The position numbers and the translations under genes were made by a program. This document shows, in pieces, positions 10,243 to 20,093 of a stretch of 22,507 bases of DNA (positions are counted from its first letter, which is position 1; the number at the start of each line of letters is the position of its first letter). Source of the stretch: Elysia marginata (lineage: Eukaryota; Mollusca; Gastropoda; Plakobranchidae); contig BMAT01012290.1 in NCBI GenBank assembly GCA_019649035.1, positions 20,789-43,295 of the forward strand, written 5' to 3'. The notes under the pieces were generated by a model. It saw only the letters and a list, made by a program, of their open reading frames with translations, was not told where the DNA came from and made no database searches.

Positions 10243-10248
10243 TTTATT
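10243..10248 (-). terminator. candidate polyadenylation signal of the receptor gene
   Basis: AATAAA on the minus strand (TTTATT on the plus) lies about 80 bp past the stop codon of the receptor. A second AATAAA lies at 10065-10070. Both are positional candidates only; the motif is frequent by chance in AT-rich DNA. Confidence 0.4.
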
Positions 10249-10327
10249 CCTCATGTTTCGCGCCGCAGATTTCAGACTTGAATTCAAACACAAGGTGAAA
10301 AGACACGTTGGTACTATCTCAAAATGG

Positions 10328-11419
10328 TTATTTTCTGTAAAACAACTGACAAAGATTTTCTCTGTACCTAGAGTTGAAGCGAAAGTGTACAAAAATATTT
10401 ACAGATGCATTTAAATAATTTAATGTCGTTATGAGATAATCGGCAAAGATATACATAAAAAAATATTTGTAAAAATCGTAAAACTTAGGATCGAACAGCC
10501 GGAGAGATGCAATAACCTGAGCCGAAAGTTGGGAGAGGATAAATATGATGCAAATCAAAGTGACCGATTGTATTACTTGTAGTTCTTTGGTTGGAATCTT
10601 TCCTGGCGATTTCTCGCTGCGTTCGAAGGGCTCGGGGTTACAGCCAGGAGGTCCCGATACCCGAGCCACTGTTCTGTTGCCTTTCTCTGATCCCCCGGTA
10701 GGCCCGCTGACTAATGATCGCCGGAACCTGGATGCTGTTAGAAGCTTGCATGTTAGAATGGTCGCACACGTAACAACCGTGATATAGGTCAGCCATGCAA
10801 GGACGTTCCTGTTTACAATGTCACTCGTCATGTACACGCTGTAATAGTTTTCTACAAACCTTACTGACAAAAATGTTGAGTTTGTATTCGGATTTAAAAC
10901 CCATCCCAGACTAACTATAGTCAGGATTGGGAAGTTCATCATTACGGGTATAATGAAAAGGACCCCTAGTAAGATAATTGTCCTTGACTTCGTGAACATA
11001 GACTTGAACCGTAAAGGTCTGGCTACGCACGCACAACGTACAACGGCCAGGAACACAGAAACGAAGGATGAATAGTCGTAAAAGAGTTGAGCGAGCCAGA
11101 GAGTAGAGAACAATAATATATGGTCATCGGATGGCACGCCGAGCTGTGGGTACTTTTCTGCCAGAAATTTGGATATAATTTCGCAGCTGCGCATCAGTAC
11201 AAACAACAAATCTGATATGGAGAGGGCTAAGAGTGTTATGGTCACGTTGTCTTTCAACTTCATCTTCACAAAGGTCAAGACATTTATCGAGTTTGCGGCA
11301 ACACCAAAAGCTGCCACACCTATCATGATATGGAAAATGAATTTTTTTATGAAGAGAACCTCATGGAGAAAAATCCAATCAGTTTGAGAGTCCACGGCGT
11401 CGGTCAAGTTGCCAGCCAT
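10328..11419 (-). CDS. class A-like GPCR, gastropod chemosensory-type, single exon
   Basis: An intact 363-residue seven-transmembrane receptor that would signal through G proteins at the plasma membrane. The ligand is unknown. Membrane segments are approximately TM1 26-50 (GVAANSINV, N43), TM2 59-78 (LALSISDLLF, D70), TM3 104-127, TM4 147-165, TM5 205-227, TM6 280-303 and TM7 318-345. N-terminal N4 (NLT) and N180 (NST, second extracellular loop) are glycosylation sequons on the expected outside. The DRY position reads VRC (R128 kept, acidic residue lost) followed by ACVARPLRFK. TM7 has NASVNIFVHF in place of NPxxY, then NSRYRENL and a very short tail. This NxSVNIFV...SRYRE ending resembles Aplysia-type candidate chemosensory receptors (family knowledge from memory). 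No cysteine lies at the start of TM3 or in the second extracellular loop, so the usual disulfide is absent. The third inner loop is Gly/Pro/Ser rich. The start ATG has a good context (AAGAAAATGG) and is preceded by an in-frame stop. It could instead be an orphan peptide-receptor-like GPCR. Confidence 0.9.
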   Translation of the reverse strand: MAGNLTDAVDSQTDWIFLHEVLFIKKFIFHIMIGVAAFGVAANSINVLTFVKMKLKDNVTITLLALSISDLLFVLMRSCEIISKFLAEKYPQLGVPSDDHILLFSTLWLAQLFYDYSSFVSVFLAVVRCACVARPLRFKSMFTKSRTIILLGVLFIIPVMMNFPILTIVSLGWVLNPNTNSTFLSVRFVENYYSVYMTSDIVNRNVLAWLTYITVVTCATILTCKLLTASRFRRSLVSGPTGGSEKGNRTVARVSGPPGCNPEPFERSEKSPGKIPTKELQVIQSVTLICIIFILSQLSAQVIASLRLFDPKFYDFYKYFFMYIFADYLITTLNYLNASVNIFVHFRFNSRYRENLCQLFYRK

Positions 11420-11564
11420 TTTCTTGCCTTTTCTTGGACCGGCTCGTTATTGTTGAAACACAAGTACTGGAGCTGTAGCAAGCCAATTAGCATTCATACA
11501 ATGAAGTTTGGTTTTTACATGAATTGAGAATCCTTCTTGTACCACACTAGGGATGTGCTTGGGT

Positions 11565-11570
11565 TTTATA
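11565..11570 (-). promoter_or_regulatory. possible TATA box for the receptor gene
   Basis: CATATAAAACCC on the minus strand lies about 146 bp upstream of the receptor start codon, which would give a 5' leader of roughly 120 nt. Position and sequence only. An upstream non-coding exon cannot be excluded. Confidence 0.2.
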
Positions 11571-14500
11571 TGGTTTCTGACCAGTAGATCTGGGATGTAG
11601 GCCCACGTTAAACAGGTTGTCTTCTGATGTGGAGACACAAGTTTATCATGTTTCAATACTTTGCTTTAAATGCTGGCGCACGGTCAGAAATACAGAAATA
11701 GAATTTCATTTTTTTTTTTGCAAACTCTAATGCTAAGCTTTAAAAAAGAGAAGTTTAACTAATTATGCACTGGCTATTACGTGCAGATAATGATACTTAT
11801 AAAAGAGATGCCAACACTTGTCGCAAATATGAAGCGGGGACTATAATTGCCTAAAAAGTCTTTATTATTTCTATTCTATAGTAAAGACTACGGCAGCTCT
11901 AGACAAATTAAAAATAATCACCTGTATGATCTCATAACAGTTATATTCTTGTTAACAGCTAAATCTTAACACGAACGCCGACTGGATAAGATCGACCTCA
12001 AATTAAAGAAAAATATTGATGATGATATATTCGCAAAATTATTATGTATTGTGCCAAACGATACAAAAAATTACTAAGGATTGTACGAAAAAAACTCCTC
12101 AAAAACTTCAAAATGTAATTGTTATTAGCACACTTTTATTCAGCTAACAAGGTGCACTTGTGATGATTGATGTACGTTAAATCTCGTTATTGGAAGCACA
12201 CCCCTGCGTAATAACAAAAAAGCAGGACAAAGAAATAATTATATTCACGGAGAAAACAGGTATTTCTTTTGACATTCAACGCGAGTGAAAAAGTTTTAAC
12301 CAAAATAAGCAAACAAAGAAAACTCTATGCCTCATAAAGGGCATCTGTCTGAAAAGTATCAGTCGTGAAAAAGCACTCCTGAATTAAATTGATGGTATCT
12401 ATGTCGATACTTCCAATTTCAGTGATGAATCTTACTGGATTTCCAGATTAGAATAATTGCAACTTTCTCCATGGACAAATTTTGAAAAGGATCATTAGCT
12501 GCAAAGCAAATAACAATAAAAACTACAGAGATGCAGTGACATTTGGATTCAAGTAATAATTGCTTGGTAAAAAAACTGCTTTAGTGTCAGAGTGTGAGTG
12601 TTAACTAATTTTTTCGAAGCTACTTGAGTTGTTTGTTTTCATATCATCGAGTATGTTTCATAGAAAGTATTTAAATTATATTTTTATTCCGTTTGTAGAC
12701 GAAGATATCTTATTGCTCTACGACTAACACAGCTAGTTCTCATCAGTACGCAAGGGTTATAGATGCAACAATTGTCTCGAATTTTTGTCATCTTTAATTC
12801 TTACATATATAGTCTACGTTTGGTGGTCTATGATGTGGCGGCTATGTTTATGAATTTTCCTAATTCTTTTTCCAAAATTCGTTCGTAACAGAACTTCTTC
12901 ATGTTTTGTCCAGGAGGATTAAAGTAGAATCTATAGTCTTGCTTAATAATGCAAGGCGATCGAAAGACACTCAAGCAATAGACAGTCACACAGAGAGGCA
13001 AAGGCAGGTCAGGAGTCTTCCGTAAAGAGTACGCACCGTGTGAAAAGACCCTAAACCATTTTGTTCTACTACAACTCTTACTGTTATAAAAAAAACCTCG
13101 CAGTTTGCCTAGTTTTAATATTTTCTTACGTGCATATTATCTGTCAATTAACTAGTTTTCTCCCTCTCGGTCTCATAGTCTCTTTCTTCTATACTGTTTA
13201 TCCCTTTTACCCCAAAATCTATACCCGTTTCCAGCTTCTCCTTTTTAGTAGCGTGGAGCACATTTTTGTGATTCAGATGTCAAGCTTAAAGAATTAAAGT
13301 TCATTGAAAGTGTGGTAATTATTTCAGAGGTTGATTCAGTTTTAAAACCATCTCAACAATAAAGGAAACTGGCAGGTAGAAAAGTTTGTTAAATTTCGTT
13401 TAATAATTATCGAAAAACGTTTTCGGAGCAACAGAGCTACGAAGCGTAAGCCACTCGTTGAAATTTATGCTGAAGCAATTTCAAATATGCTGCAATATTG
13501 GCGTAAAGGCGAAATCCATTCATATGTTTACACAGAGCTCTTTCCCTTAGGGTTTTAAAAGATCTATGTACATGATTTCTCTTCACGTTCATTGCATAAA
13601 AAAAAATCTTTCTTTCAAAACCATAAAGTAGCAACAAGTAGAACAGCGCTTCTCTCTAGATTATGATACTGACAGGATTTTTTACAGCGTAAAGCTGGGT
13701 ACTTATTTTCGTCTAGGTTAGACGAGGGAGCAGTAAAGGGCATTTCGCTGTGACTAAACGCCCACACCTCAAGCCAAGAAATGCTAAGTTGGTGCAGACA
13801 AAAATCTTACTACTCCAAGCCATTTTGTTAAAAATTGGGGATTTTTCATCAAAACCCACAAAGTTGTCCTGATTAGAAATAAAAAATTAAAGAGTTAGTA
13901 GGGTATATGTTCGAATGAGACAACAACAACCGTTTTGATAAAAAATGGTTGCAAAGTGTTTGAACCTTTCCTAAATTAGAAAGACTTTGCACCATGAAAA
14001 AATTTTGTAGAGTTAAGTTAATTTCATGTGAAAATGTGTAGCGTTTCAGGAACGGATGCCCAATTAAGAGCTTGAAATGGCAGCAGCTCGAGACCAACAA
14101 ACTGAGAAGGCCCTCTCGCCCAAATAAACAAAAAAGAAGCGTACGAGTATTACATTGTTCGAACTTATTCGATTTTTTAGAAAATTCAAAACAAAGTAGA
14201 ATTTAAAGCGTATGTTTGATTTGTGTAACGCTCTCACGAGATAAGTTGACCTGTGGCATGTTAGAAAATTGACATTTTCTGTCAAAGGTTCAAATTTTTA
14301 AAAAAATCTTCACGAAATTCTATGGTGTATTTTATTATGTGCATTCGTTAAACTTTGAATAATGGCTATATAATGAATTGGGTGTCGTAATTTTAACATT
14401 TTTTGACCAATGCATAATTGTAAGCAATATCAAAATATTGTGAAAATATACAATAATTTATGTTGATTTGAGGAACAGTTAAAAAATGGATTACATCCAT

Positions 14501-15689
14501 TTTGTGGAAAAAAAATTTGCTATGTATGACTTATTTGTACTGGTGGCGCGCGAGACATTATATTACCAGCTCATAGATGATGAGCAAAAAATATGGTCTT
14601 CTGGAAGACATTCGGTTTTTAGAGCAGTCGGTTTAGGGTTCGAGACCTGGCTTGATCAGATAGTTGAATTCCCAACTAATGCGCTTGACTGAAAAGCCAA
14701 AGCAATTTTAAAAATTTACCTGGATGCGAAAACTTAAAGTTGTCGTTAAAAGGTGCTCCTCTTTGAGATTATGTAAGTAAAAAATTGTTTTCTTTTGAAA
14801 GCCTAAAAGTTTGTTTGAATGCCTGGGGCACTTGCTTTCTTACACTTCACCTATGCTGTTGTATAATGTATTAAATTTGACTGTTCTTTTTTCTCAACTT
14901 AATATCTCGTAATTATTGCTGATATAATGTTTTAAAAATGTTCTAGTTGACATTATTTGTTAAATCAGGACTCGCTAATACCTTGAAAAAAAAACCTAAG
15001 TTTTAAAGGCTAAGCTTTGAATGATTAATTTCCTTGTCCTAAAGGGTTTTGATCTTTTTGTACACACTGTTTTCTTATTGTCTCTGTGAATGATATATTT
15101 TGGCACAAATATGTTATACTTTATACTCGTCTTTAGGTATGTATTTAATTTTATCATTACAATTTTTATACCGGTTCATGTTTTTTTCAGATATTGGATA
15201 CAAAGATACCATCTTTAACACTATTCAATTCACGATAATGTAAATAAAACATTCCGATAAAAATTACATTATTTGTTGTTCCATGAAGGGTGTTTGTGAA
15301 TATCTACATTGAAACCTTGTGACATGAGTGTGTCTTGTTTATCTGTGAGAAAAGGTTTCGTTTTGAAAGTAAAGATGTGAAAAGCTAACAACAATACGGC
15401 AGTTTTATTATACCTATCTGTCTCCATTTGTTTGTGTACGCAACACCCATGATTTATGTTAAACTGCATAACCAAAACCAAATTGTAGAAATTGTGCTTA
15501 AACTTGTGTTATCAGTATTATCTCATTTTGAAAGGAGTTTAAAAAGTACAAGCGCAGAAAAAGAAAATGTATGGAGACTCTCATGAAATTTTAAATTTGA
15601 ATATAAATATTTCAATAGAATCTATTTAAGGAAAGTTTGGTTTGATTTATGTGGCATGCCTTTTAGTTACTTCAAATTTAAGAGAATAT
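11571..15689. other. 4-kb AT-rich non-coding stretch
   Basis: No gene or known repeat recognised. Frames of 60-78 codons occur at 13061-13297, 13437-13637, 13873-14285, 14486-14692 and 15269-15481. All are AT-driven and lack domains. A faint B-box-like GGGTTCGAGACC at about 14636-14647 is not accompanied by a convincing A box. Confidence 0.5.
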
Positions 15690-16880
15690 AAAAACAAATC
15701 GTTAGAAATGGGCCTTATGTGCCGCTCGTCTGGTTTCTCTGCAATGTCTCAAGTTAAAACCAGGCCTTTCTGTGATGTGAAAGTCATTTTCTCGCCCGGA
15801 ATGTGTTTGAGGTCGTTATTTTAGTAACTGGAAGTGTTGTTATTGGTCTACCCCTTGGTCTTTTATTGTTTTCTACAAAATAGAAAGGCATTGCTTCGTT
15901 TGCTGGAATACACCGATCTTGTCTGAATATGTGTCCATACAGTCTCCATCAAGACTCAAGTACCTGGGGGGATAGAGAAGCTTCTCCACATTTTTTGTAA
16001 AGTGAATGGTTTGATATTTTTGTCGAGTATTGGATTTTAAGGATTCTTTTGAGCTGTTTTCTATGGAATGCGTCGATTCTGTCCTTGTTTGATTTTGTCA
16101 GAGCCCAGTTGCCAAAGTTGTATGATTGTAACGTTGGAATCTAGTTTTCTGTTTTGTTTTGTTTACACTGTTCCAAATATTTGTTTGTTTGTGAAGCGCG
16201 ATGTTTGAAAGTAGTTTTCGGCGCTCGATATCCTCTTTGCTTCCTAAAAGCGAACCAACTTTTTTTTAGAGGTTTTCCATTCTTCAGTGTCTTTTCTCAC
16301 GCACGTATGCTCTGTTTTGTCGAGGTTCACTTTTAAATTATATGATTTTAGTTTGTTGTTTTTTTTTAATATCCCCGACGCTTATACTCTCTGTACCTAT
16401 GAAGACAATGTCGTCCGCATAATTATATTATTTCAGAGGGCATACAATGAGCTGGCTGCTGTAAGTTGTTCTGCGCACTCCTGATATCTTTTAAAGCATT
16501 TCCCAAGTACATTATAAAAAGAACTTGGCTTAAACTGTCCCTTTGTGGTGTTATGATGTTGGTGGTAAATGGACTTTCTTGGGTACACCCATTTACTTTT
16601 ACATCTAATGTGGTTTCCCTCATTAGAAACTGAATGTTGCTCAGCTCGTCTTCTTCCACAATATCTTTTAAAATTGTCAGCAGTTCTTTTCTAATGATTG
16701 TGTCGAAAGCGGCTGACATTTCAATACCGGTGATGTTTATTTCCAGGTTTGCATCTTTTTTCACTTTTGCTGTTAGATACCCGTGAGCCCAAATTACGTC
16801 TGATGTGCTACAGTTAGGTCTAAATCCGCTTTGACTGGTCGATAGATATACCTCTATTTTTGACCTAATACGGCTTAGCC
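15690..16880 (-). mobile_element. decayed LINE ORF2 reverse transcriptase fragment
   Basis: Read on the minus strand from 16880. Blocks seen are SRIRSKIEVYLSTSQSGFRP, then ITGIEMSAAFD (motif A), a ~60-residue linker with TLDVKVNG, and ITPQRDSLSQVLF (motif B). The catalytic YADDIVF box follows at about 16401-16421. Further on is WRLYGHIFRQD (about 15917-15950) and a basic RPRGRP stretch near 15850. Decay is clear. The motif A aspartate has become Glu (IEMSAAF), motif B Gly-Asp reads RD, and four extra bases (TAAT) before YADD shift the frame. A TGA replaces an Arg codon just before WRLYGHI, and several further frame changes follow. The 16423-16764 open frame is the longest surviving piece. The element is 5'-truncated near 16880. 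The clade is not determined, and it is clearly different from the LINE at 4851-5480. Confidence 0.85.
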
Positions 16881-16908
16881 TAGGCCACCGTACTCAAAAG
16901 GCCTGTCA

Positions 16909-18481
16909 GTGAAAATGTTAAAATACTTGCATATGAGAGTTCTAATGATCTATTCCTTTTCAGTTCTTAGTACAATTAGGGCACATGAGAACTCAACTAG
17001 TGCTTTCCTGTTATGGGCCGGCCAAAAACAAAGTTACATACAAAATAAAAGTAATATAATATCTACTCGTGTGGGAGTATTCGGCCTGTCCTACGGCGGC
17101 CTAGGCCCTAGCACAATAGATGACAGGATCTTCCTAAGAGAGTTCAGCAAAGTAATTGGCCTTAGATTTGACGGTGGTCCTTTTGCTTTTCCTGGTTTTG
17201 GGAGAGTTATCAGGAGGCCTTCGTTTATCCTCAAGGGTTCATGCGATTCCTATCGTAACTTCAAATGCAAAGAGAACACAAACTAAAAATTTAGATCAGT
17301 GAAGTTGCATTTTACTCTTTAAGTAAGCAAGCGAAAGATTATACCTATTACCTAGGTGAAAATGACTTTTGACCAAATGTTTAAAAAATCCTTTGAAAAA
17401 TCTCTGTATGATCTTCTGGGTAGGCCTAACATTGAAAAGGGTATATCTTTACCTTTTGAAGACCCCCAGATGTTTTCTAAACGCCTACTAAAAGAATTTA
17501 TTTCAAAATCAAAATATTTTCAAAACTTTGAAATCTAATTTAAGCAACTAACTTACCACGATAACTACCTGCAGTATTATAAATTGTGGATCTTTACAAC
17601 CAGCAGTATTATCGCCATTGCTAAAGAAGCTGAAACCGTTCAAATGTAAACAAAAATTTAGGATAGGACAACTATCACCGTTCCAAACTATATTCTAGTT
17701 CTATCCTTTATGTATCATGCGTTCCTACTGTTGATGCGGAATCGTATGTCAAAGGTGACAAAAGAGCGCTTTATCTAAGCTGAGTAATATTTTTACTGAT
17801 CGTGCCACACAAAGGGGTGCGCAATCTGCGCGGGAGATATTGTTTTCCCAAGATCTACGTGACCCTGCTGAGATTTTGATTAAATCCATTCAAGAACGCT
17901 GGAGACTCGAGACTTGACAATTTTTCTACTAATACAGTAAAAGAAACGTGAGCGAAATCCGTGGAACAGTTACACTGCAGCTAGTTTGATAGAGTGGACA
18001 ATGTGATAGACCAGGTCAGTTCTTGAGGGCCATTGAGTAGACGAGTTGGTAAACTGATTGAAGAGTGTCAAATAAATGCCGCCATTATCACAATTACCTG
18101 TTTTGAAACCATCTTAGATATGAGCAGGTGTTCATGAAAAAACCTTCAATGTGGAAAAAGAAAAGAAGCAGATAAAATACCTAGCAACTGTTTCAGAAGA
18201 AAAAAAATGCTCAACTGTTTCAGCTGATGACAGTACAGACCTTTAGCACACGCACCGTGTCGCACTACGCGTACGTGAAAATCGGGAAAGCAGATTGAGT
18301 TACTATAAAAATAATGAAACCAGTTTCTAAAAATAGACCCACAGACGTTCTATTTTTAGAAACTGATTTCATTATTTTTATAGTAACTCAATCTGCTTTC
18401 CCGATTTTCACGTACGCGTAGTGCGACACGGTGCGTGTGCTAAAGGTCTCTAATATCTCAAAATCACCACCAGATGCGTAA
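16909..18481 (+). pseudogene. broken coding-like stretch of unknown identity
   Basis: Not recognised. An ATG frame of 125 codons (16909-17286) starts with a hydrophobic segment (MIYSFSVLSTI) and includes VGVFGLSYGGLGPS and RFDGGPFAFPGFGR. The same frame, after three stops, reopens for 60 codons at 17356-17538 (KKSFEKSLYDLLGRP, LPFEDPQMFSKRLL). After one TAA it stays open for 36 more codons to about 17649 (YHDNYLQYYKLW). Then 17759-17917 is open in frame 2 (AREILFSQDLRDPAEILIKS, WRLET). From 17913 frame 3 reads in pieces broken by single stops (FDRVDNVIDQVSS, RRVGKLIEECQINAAI). From 18124 frame 1 reads a charged end (EKEKKQIKYLATVSEEKK), interrupted by the second MITE and closing at TAA 18479-18481. 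Charged, helical-looking peptides on a single strand across 1.3 kb suggest one decayed gene or transposon ORF, but this is inference. No homolog is assigned and chance open frames remain possible. Confidence 0.35.
18234..18452. mobile_element. 215-bp palindromic MITE, copy 2 (with TA flanks)
   Basis: The element proper is 18236-18450, flanked by TA at 18234-18235 and 18451-18452. Arms 18236-18337 and 18349-18450 pair over 102 bp with only 2 mismatches. The loop 18338-18348 (CCCACAGACGT) is identical to that of copy 1 and in the same orientation. The two copies have the same length and differ at 13 positions, all in the arms. Three arm positions (27, 65 and 66 from the end) differ between copies in both arms, so base pairing is kept. 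It sits inside the coding-like stretch 16909-18481. Confidence 0.93.
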
Positions 18482-18736
18482 CTAATGACTAAAACAAAAT
18501 CCCAGTAGTGTAAAAACTTTTTTTCTAACCTCAGTCAGCTTGTTCGAAGACAACGCACGCAAGATCGGCGCTGCACACACATGAAAAAACACCCATATAA
18601 TCGAACATTCAGACTAAATAGTGGAGGCAGCCACTCGCAATAAATAGATCGAAAGATTTTAAAGGTTTGAAATTAGCAGTGCATAGACGTAGGCTTTCTA
18701 GTGAAAATGCCCCAAATGTCTGCCTTCCATACATTC
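18482..18736. other. non-coding, no recognised feature
   Basis: AT-rich sequence after the stop codon of the broken stretch. I see no further coding frame or repeat. Confidence 0.45.
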
Positions 18737-18772
18737 AAACATACATACATACATACACTCACATACTTAAAA
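18737..18772. repeat. (ACAT)n microsatellite
   Basis: Four to five ACAT/CATA units at 18739-18757, followed by degenerate copies (ACTCACATAC). Confidence 0.75.
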
Positions 18773-18810
18773 ACAGTCAGAAGTCAGACAGATGTATACA
18801 GATAGAAAGA

Positions 18811-18860
18811 CTGAGAGAAGGGCGATAGAGATTGGCTGAAAGAAGGCCGATAGAGATTGG
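18811..18860. repeat. 25-bp tandem duplication
   Basis: CTGAGAGAAGGGCGATAGAG at the start of 18811-18835 recurs as CTGAAAGAAGGCCGATAGAG at 18836-18860. Each unit ends ATTGG, with two differences in 25. It lies at the edge of a GACA/GATA-like tract (18777-18812). Confidence 0.85.
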
Positions 18861-19085
18861 CACTGACAGCGGTAGAAGAATACTTTTAAAATTAAAGATA
18901 AGAGTTATCTCGAAGATGTTGTGTTATGTTAACTGGCCTTATCATAGTAGCCTTGATCTGGGTTACTTTCCTTGAGGTGAGGCTCACTCCAGGTCTCTCA
19001 CAAATCATCCACAGTAAATGTAATTTGTGCACAAACGACTCTTCTATTCAAAAAAGAAGATCATTGACTCCTAAATTCTAGATTT

Positions 19086-19089
<4 letters not shown>
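18861..19089. other. non-coding, no recognised feature
   Basis: Nothing identifiable between the tandem duplication and the AT microsatellite. Confidence 0.4.

Positions 19090-19123
<34 letters not shown>
19090..19123. repeat. (AT)17 microsatellite
   Basis: Uninterrupted alternating AT of about 34 bp. It is likely to be length-variable and to extrude as a cruciform. Confidence 0.95.
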
Positions 19124-19128
<5 letters not shown>

Positions 19129-20093
19129 TGGAAAAAAAAATTGCAAAATCTTATGGTAAATTTTCTTCATGTTTAAGAATAAACAATGCGATTATCAACT
19201 TGCTTAAATAAAGACATTTTTTTAGGCAGCACAAAAAATGCCGCCTCAATGAAACCTTTGTGTTTCTTGAACATAATGCATCATTGCCGTAACTTTGAAA
19301 AAAAATGTATTGTGCGGCACTTTTTTGTAAAGTTCAAAGAAATTATTCCAACAAAAGCGAAAAAGATTTAAAAAAAAAAACCAATAGCTTCTGAATTTAA
19401 TGTTGTGACTTTTCGTAAGTTTTATAGCTGAACAGAATAAGAAAATGAGCGCAGACCTGTTTAAACTTTATTTAGGCTTTGAATGAATAGGATGGTGGGA
19501 ATGAAATACATTTGACCAACAACTCTGTCAGCATTCTCTCTATGGTTCAATCTAAAAGACAGAACTATTAACGCAGCTTGCTAGCCGGTTTCTCAAAATT
19601 TAAAAACTAACGTAATGATAGTTATGATGCATCTTTTTTCTGTAAAATATTGTTATTAACCCACCAAAAAAAAAACCTCGTGTTTAGTACTCTGACATGT
19701 ATTTAACGCAAACGGAGCTACAATGAAAAGTACAAGTTACATCAAGCGGTACTGTATTATACGTCAAGCTTACATATCACAGAAGAGTAACGTTATACAT
19801 GGTTGCCCGTCGATGATCTTGAGTTTTGTGATCCCGACCACCTTGCGAGGATTGAAGCACTGGATGTAGTGGGAAGGTGTTGCTCTCTTTGTAGTCACTG
19901 AGGAGTCCATCGATGCTGTTTTAAAGGCGTGTGAGTTAAATGCAGAGATCCATGCTCTGTGGCAAACTGCTTAGCGTATTTGTGACCCTCAAGCCAAAGA
20001 AGTTTTTCTCTGACATCAAGGCGGCAGGTTTGTTTAGTGAATTTATAATTGACAACTAAGCGGGAGATAATCTTCCACATTGGAATTATACAG
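19124..20093. other. mostly non-coding; coding-like shard at about 19801-20000
   Basis: 19124-19800 holds nothing recognisable. At 19801-20000 composition becomes more balanced. The plus strand reads WLPVDDLEFCDPDHLARIEAL and, one base out of frame, LFVVTEESIDAVLKACELNA, ending at TAG. The minus strand also has an 85-codon frame (19895-20152) that runs into the SINE. A decayed exon is possible, strand uncertain; no family is assigned. Confidence 0.3.

Noticed and set aside
10545..10787. 80-codon plus-strand frame
   Set aside because: Antisense shadow of the receptor's third inner loop and TM5-TM6 region.
11447..11656. 69-codon minus-strand frame upstream of the receptor in the same phase
   Set aside because: Separated from the receptor by a stop and lacking any domain. 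More likely leader or promoter region.
14520..14660. B-box-like GGGTTCGAGACC within a short plus-strand frame
   Set aside because: No A box at the right spacing and no body similar to either SINE family. Could be an ancient remnant but not supportable.
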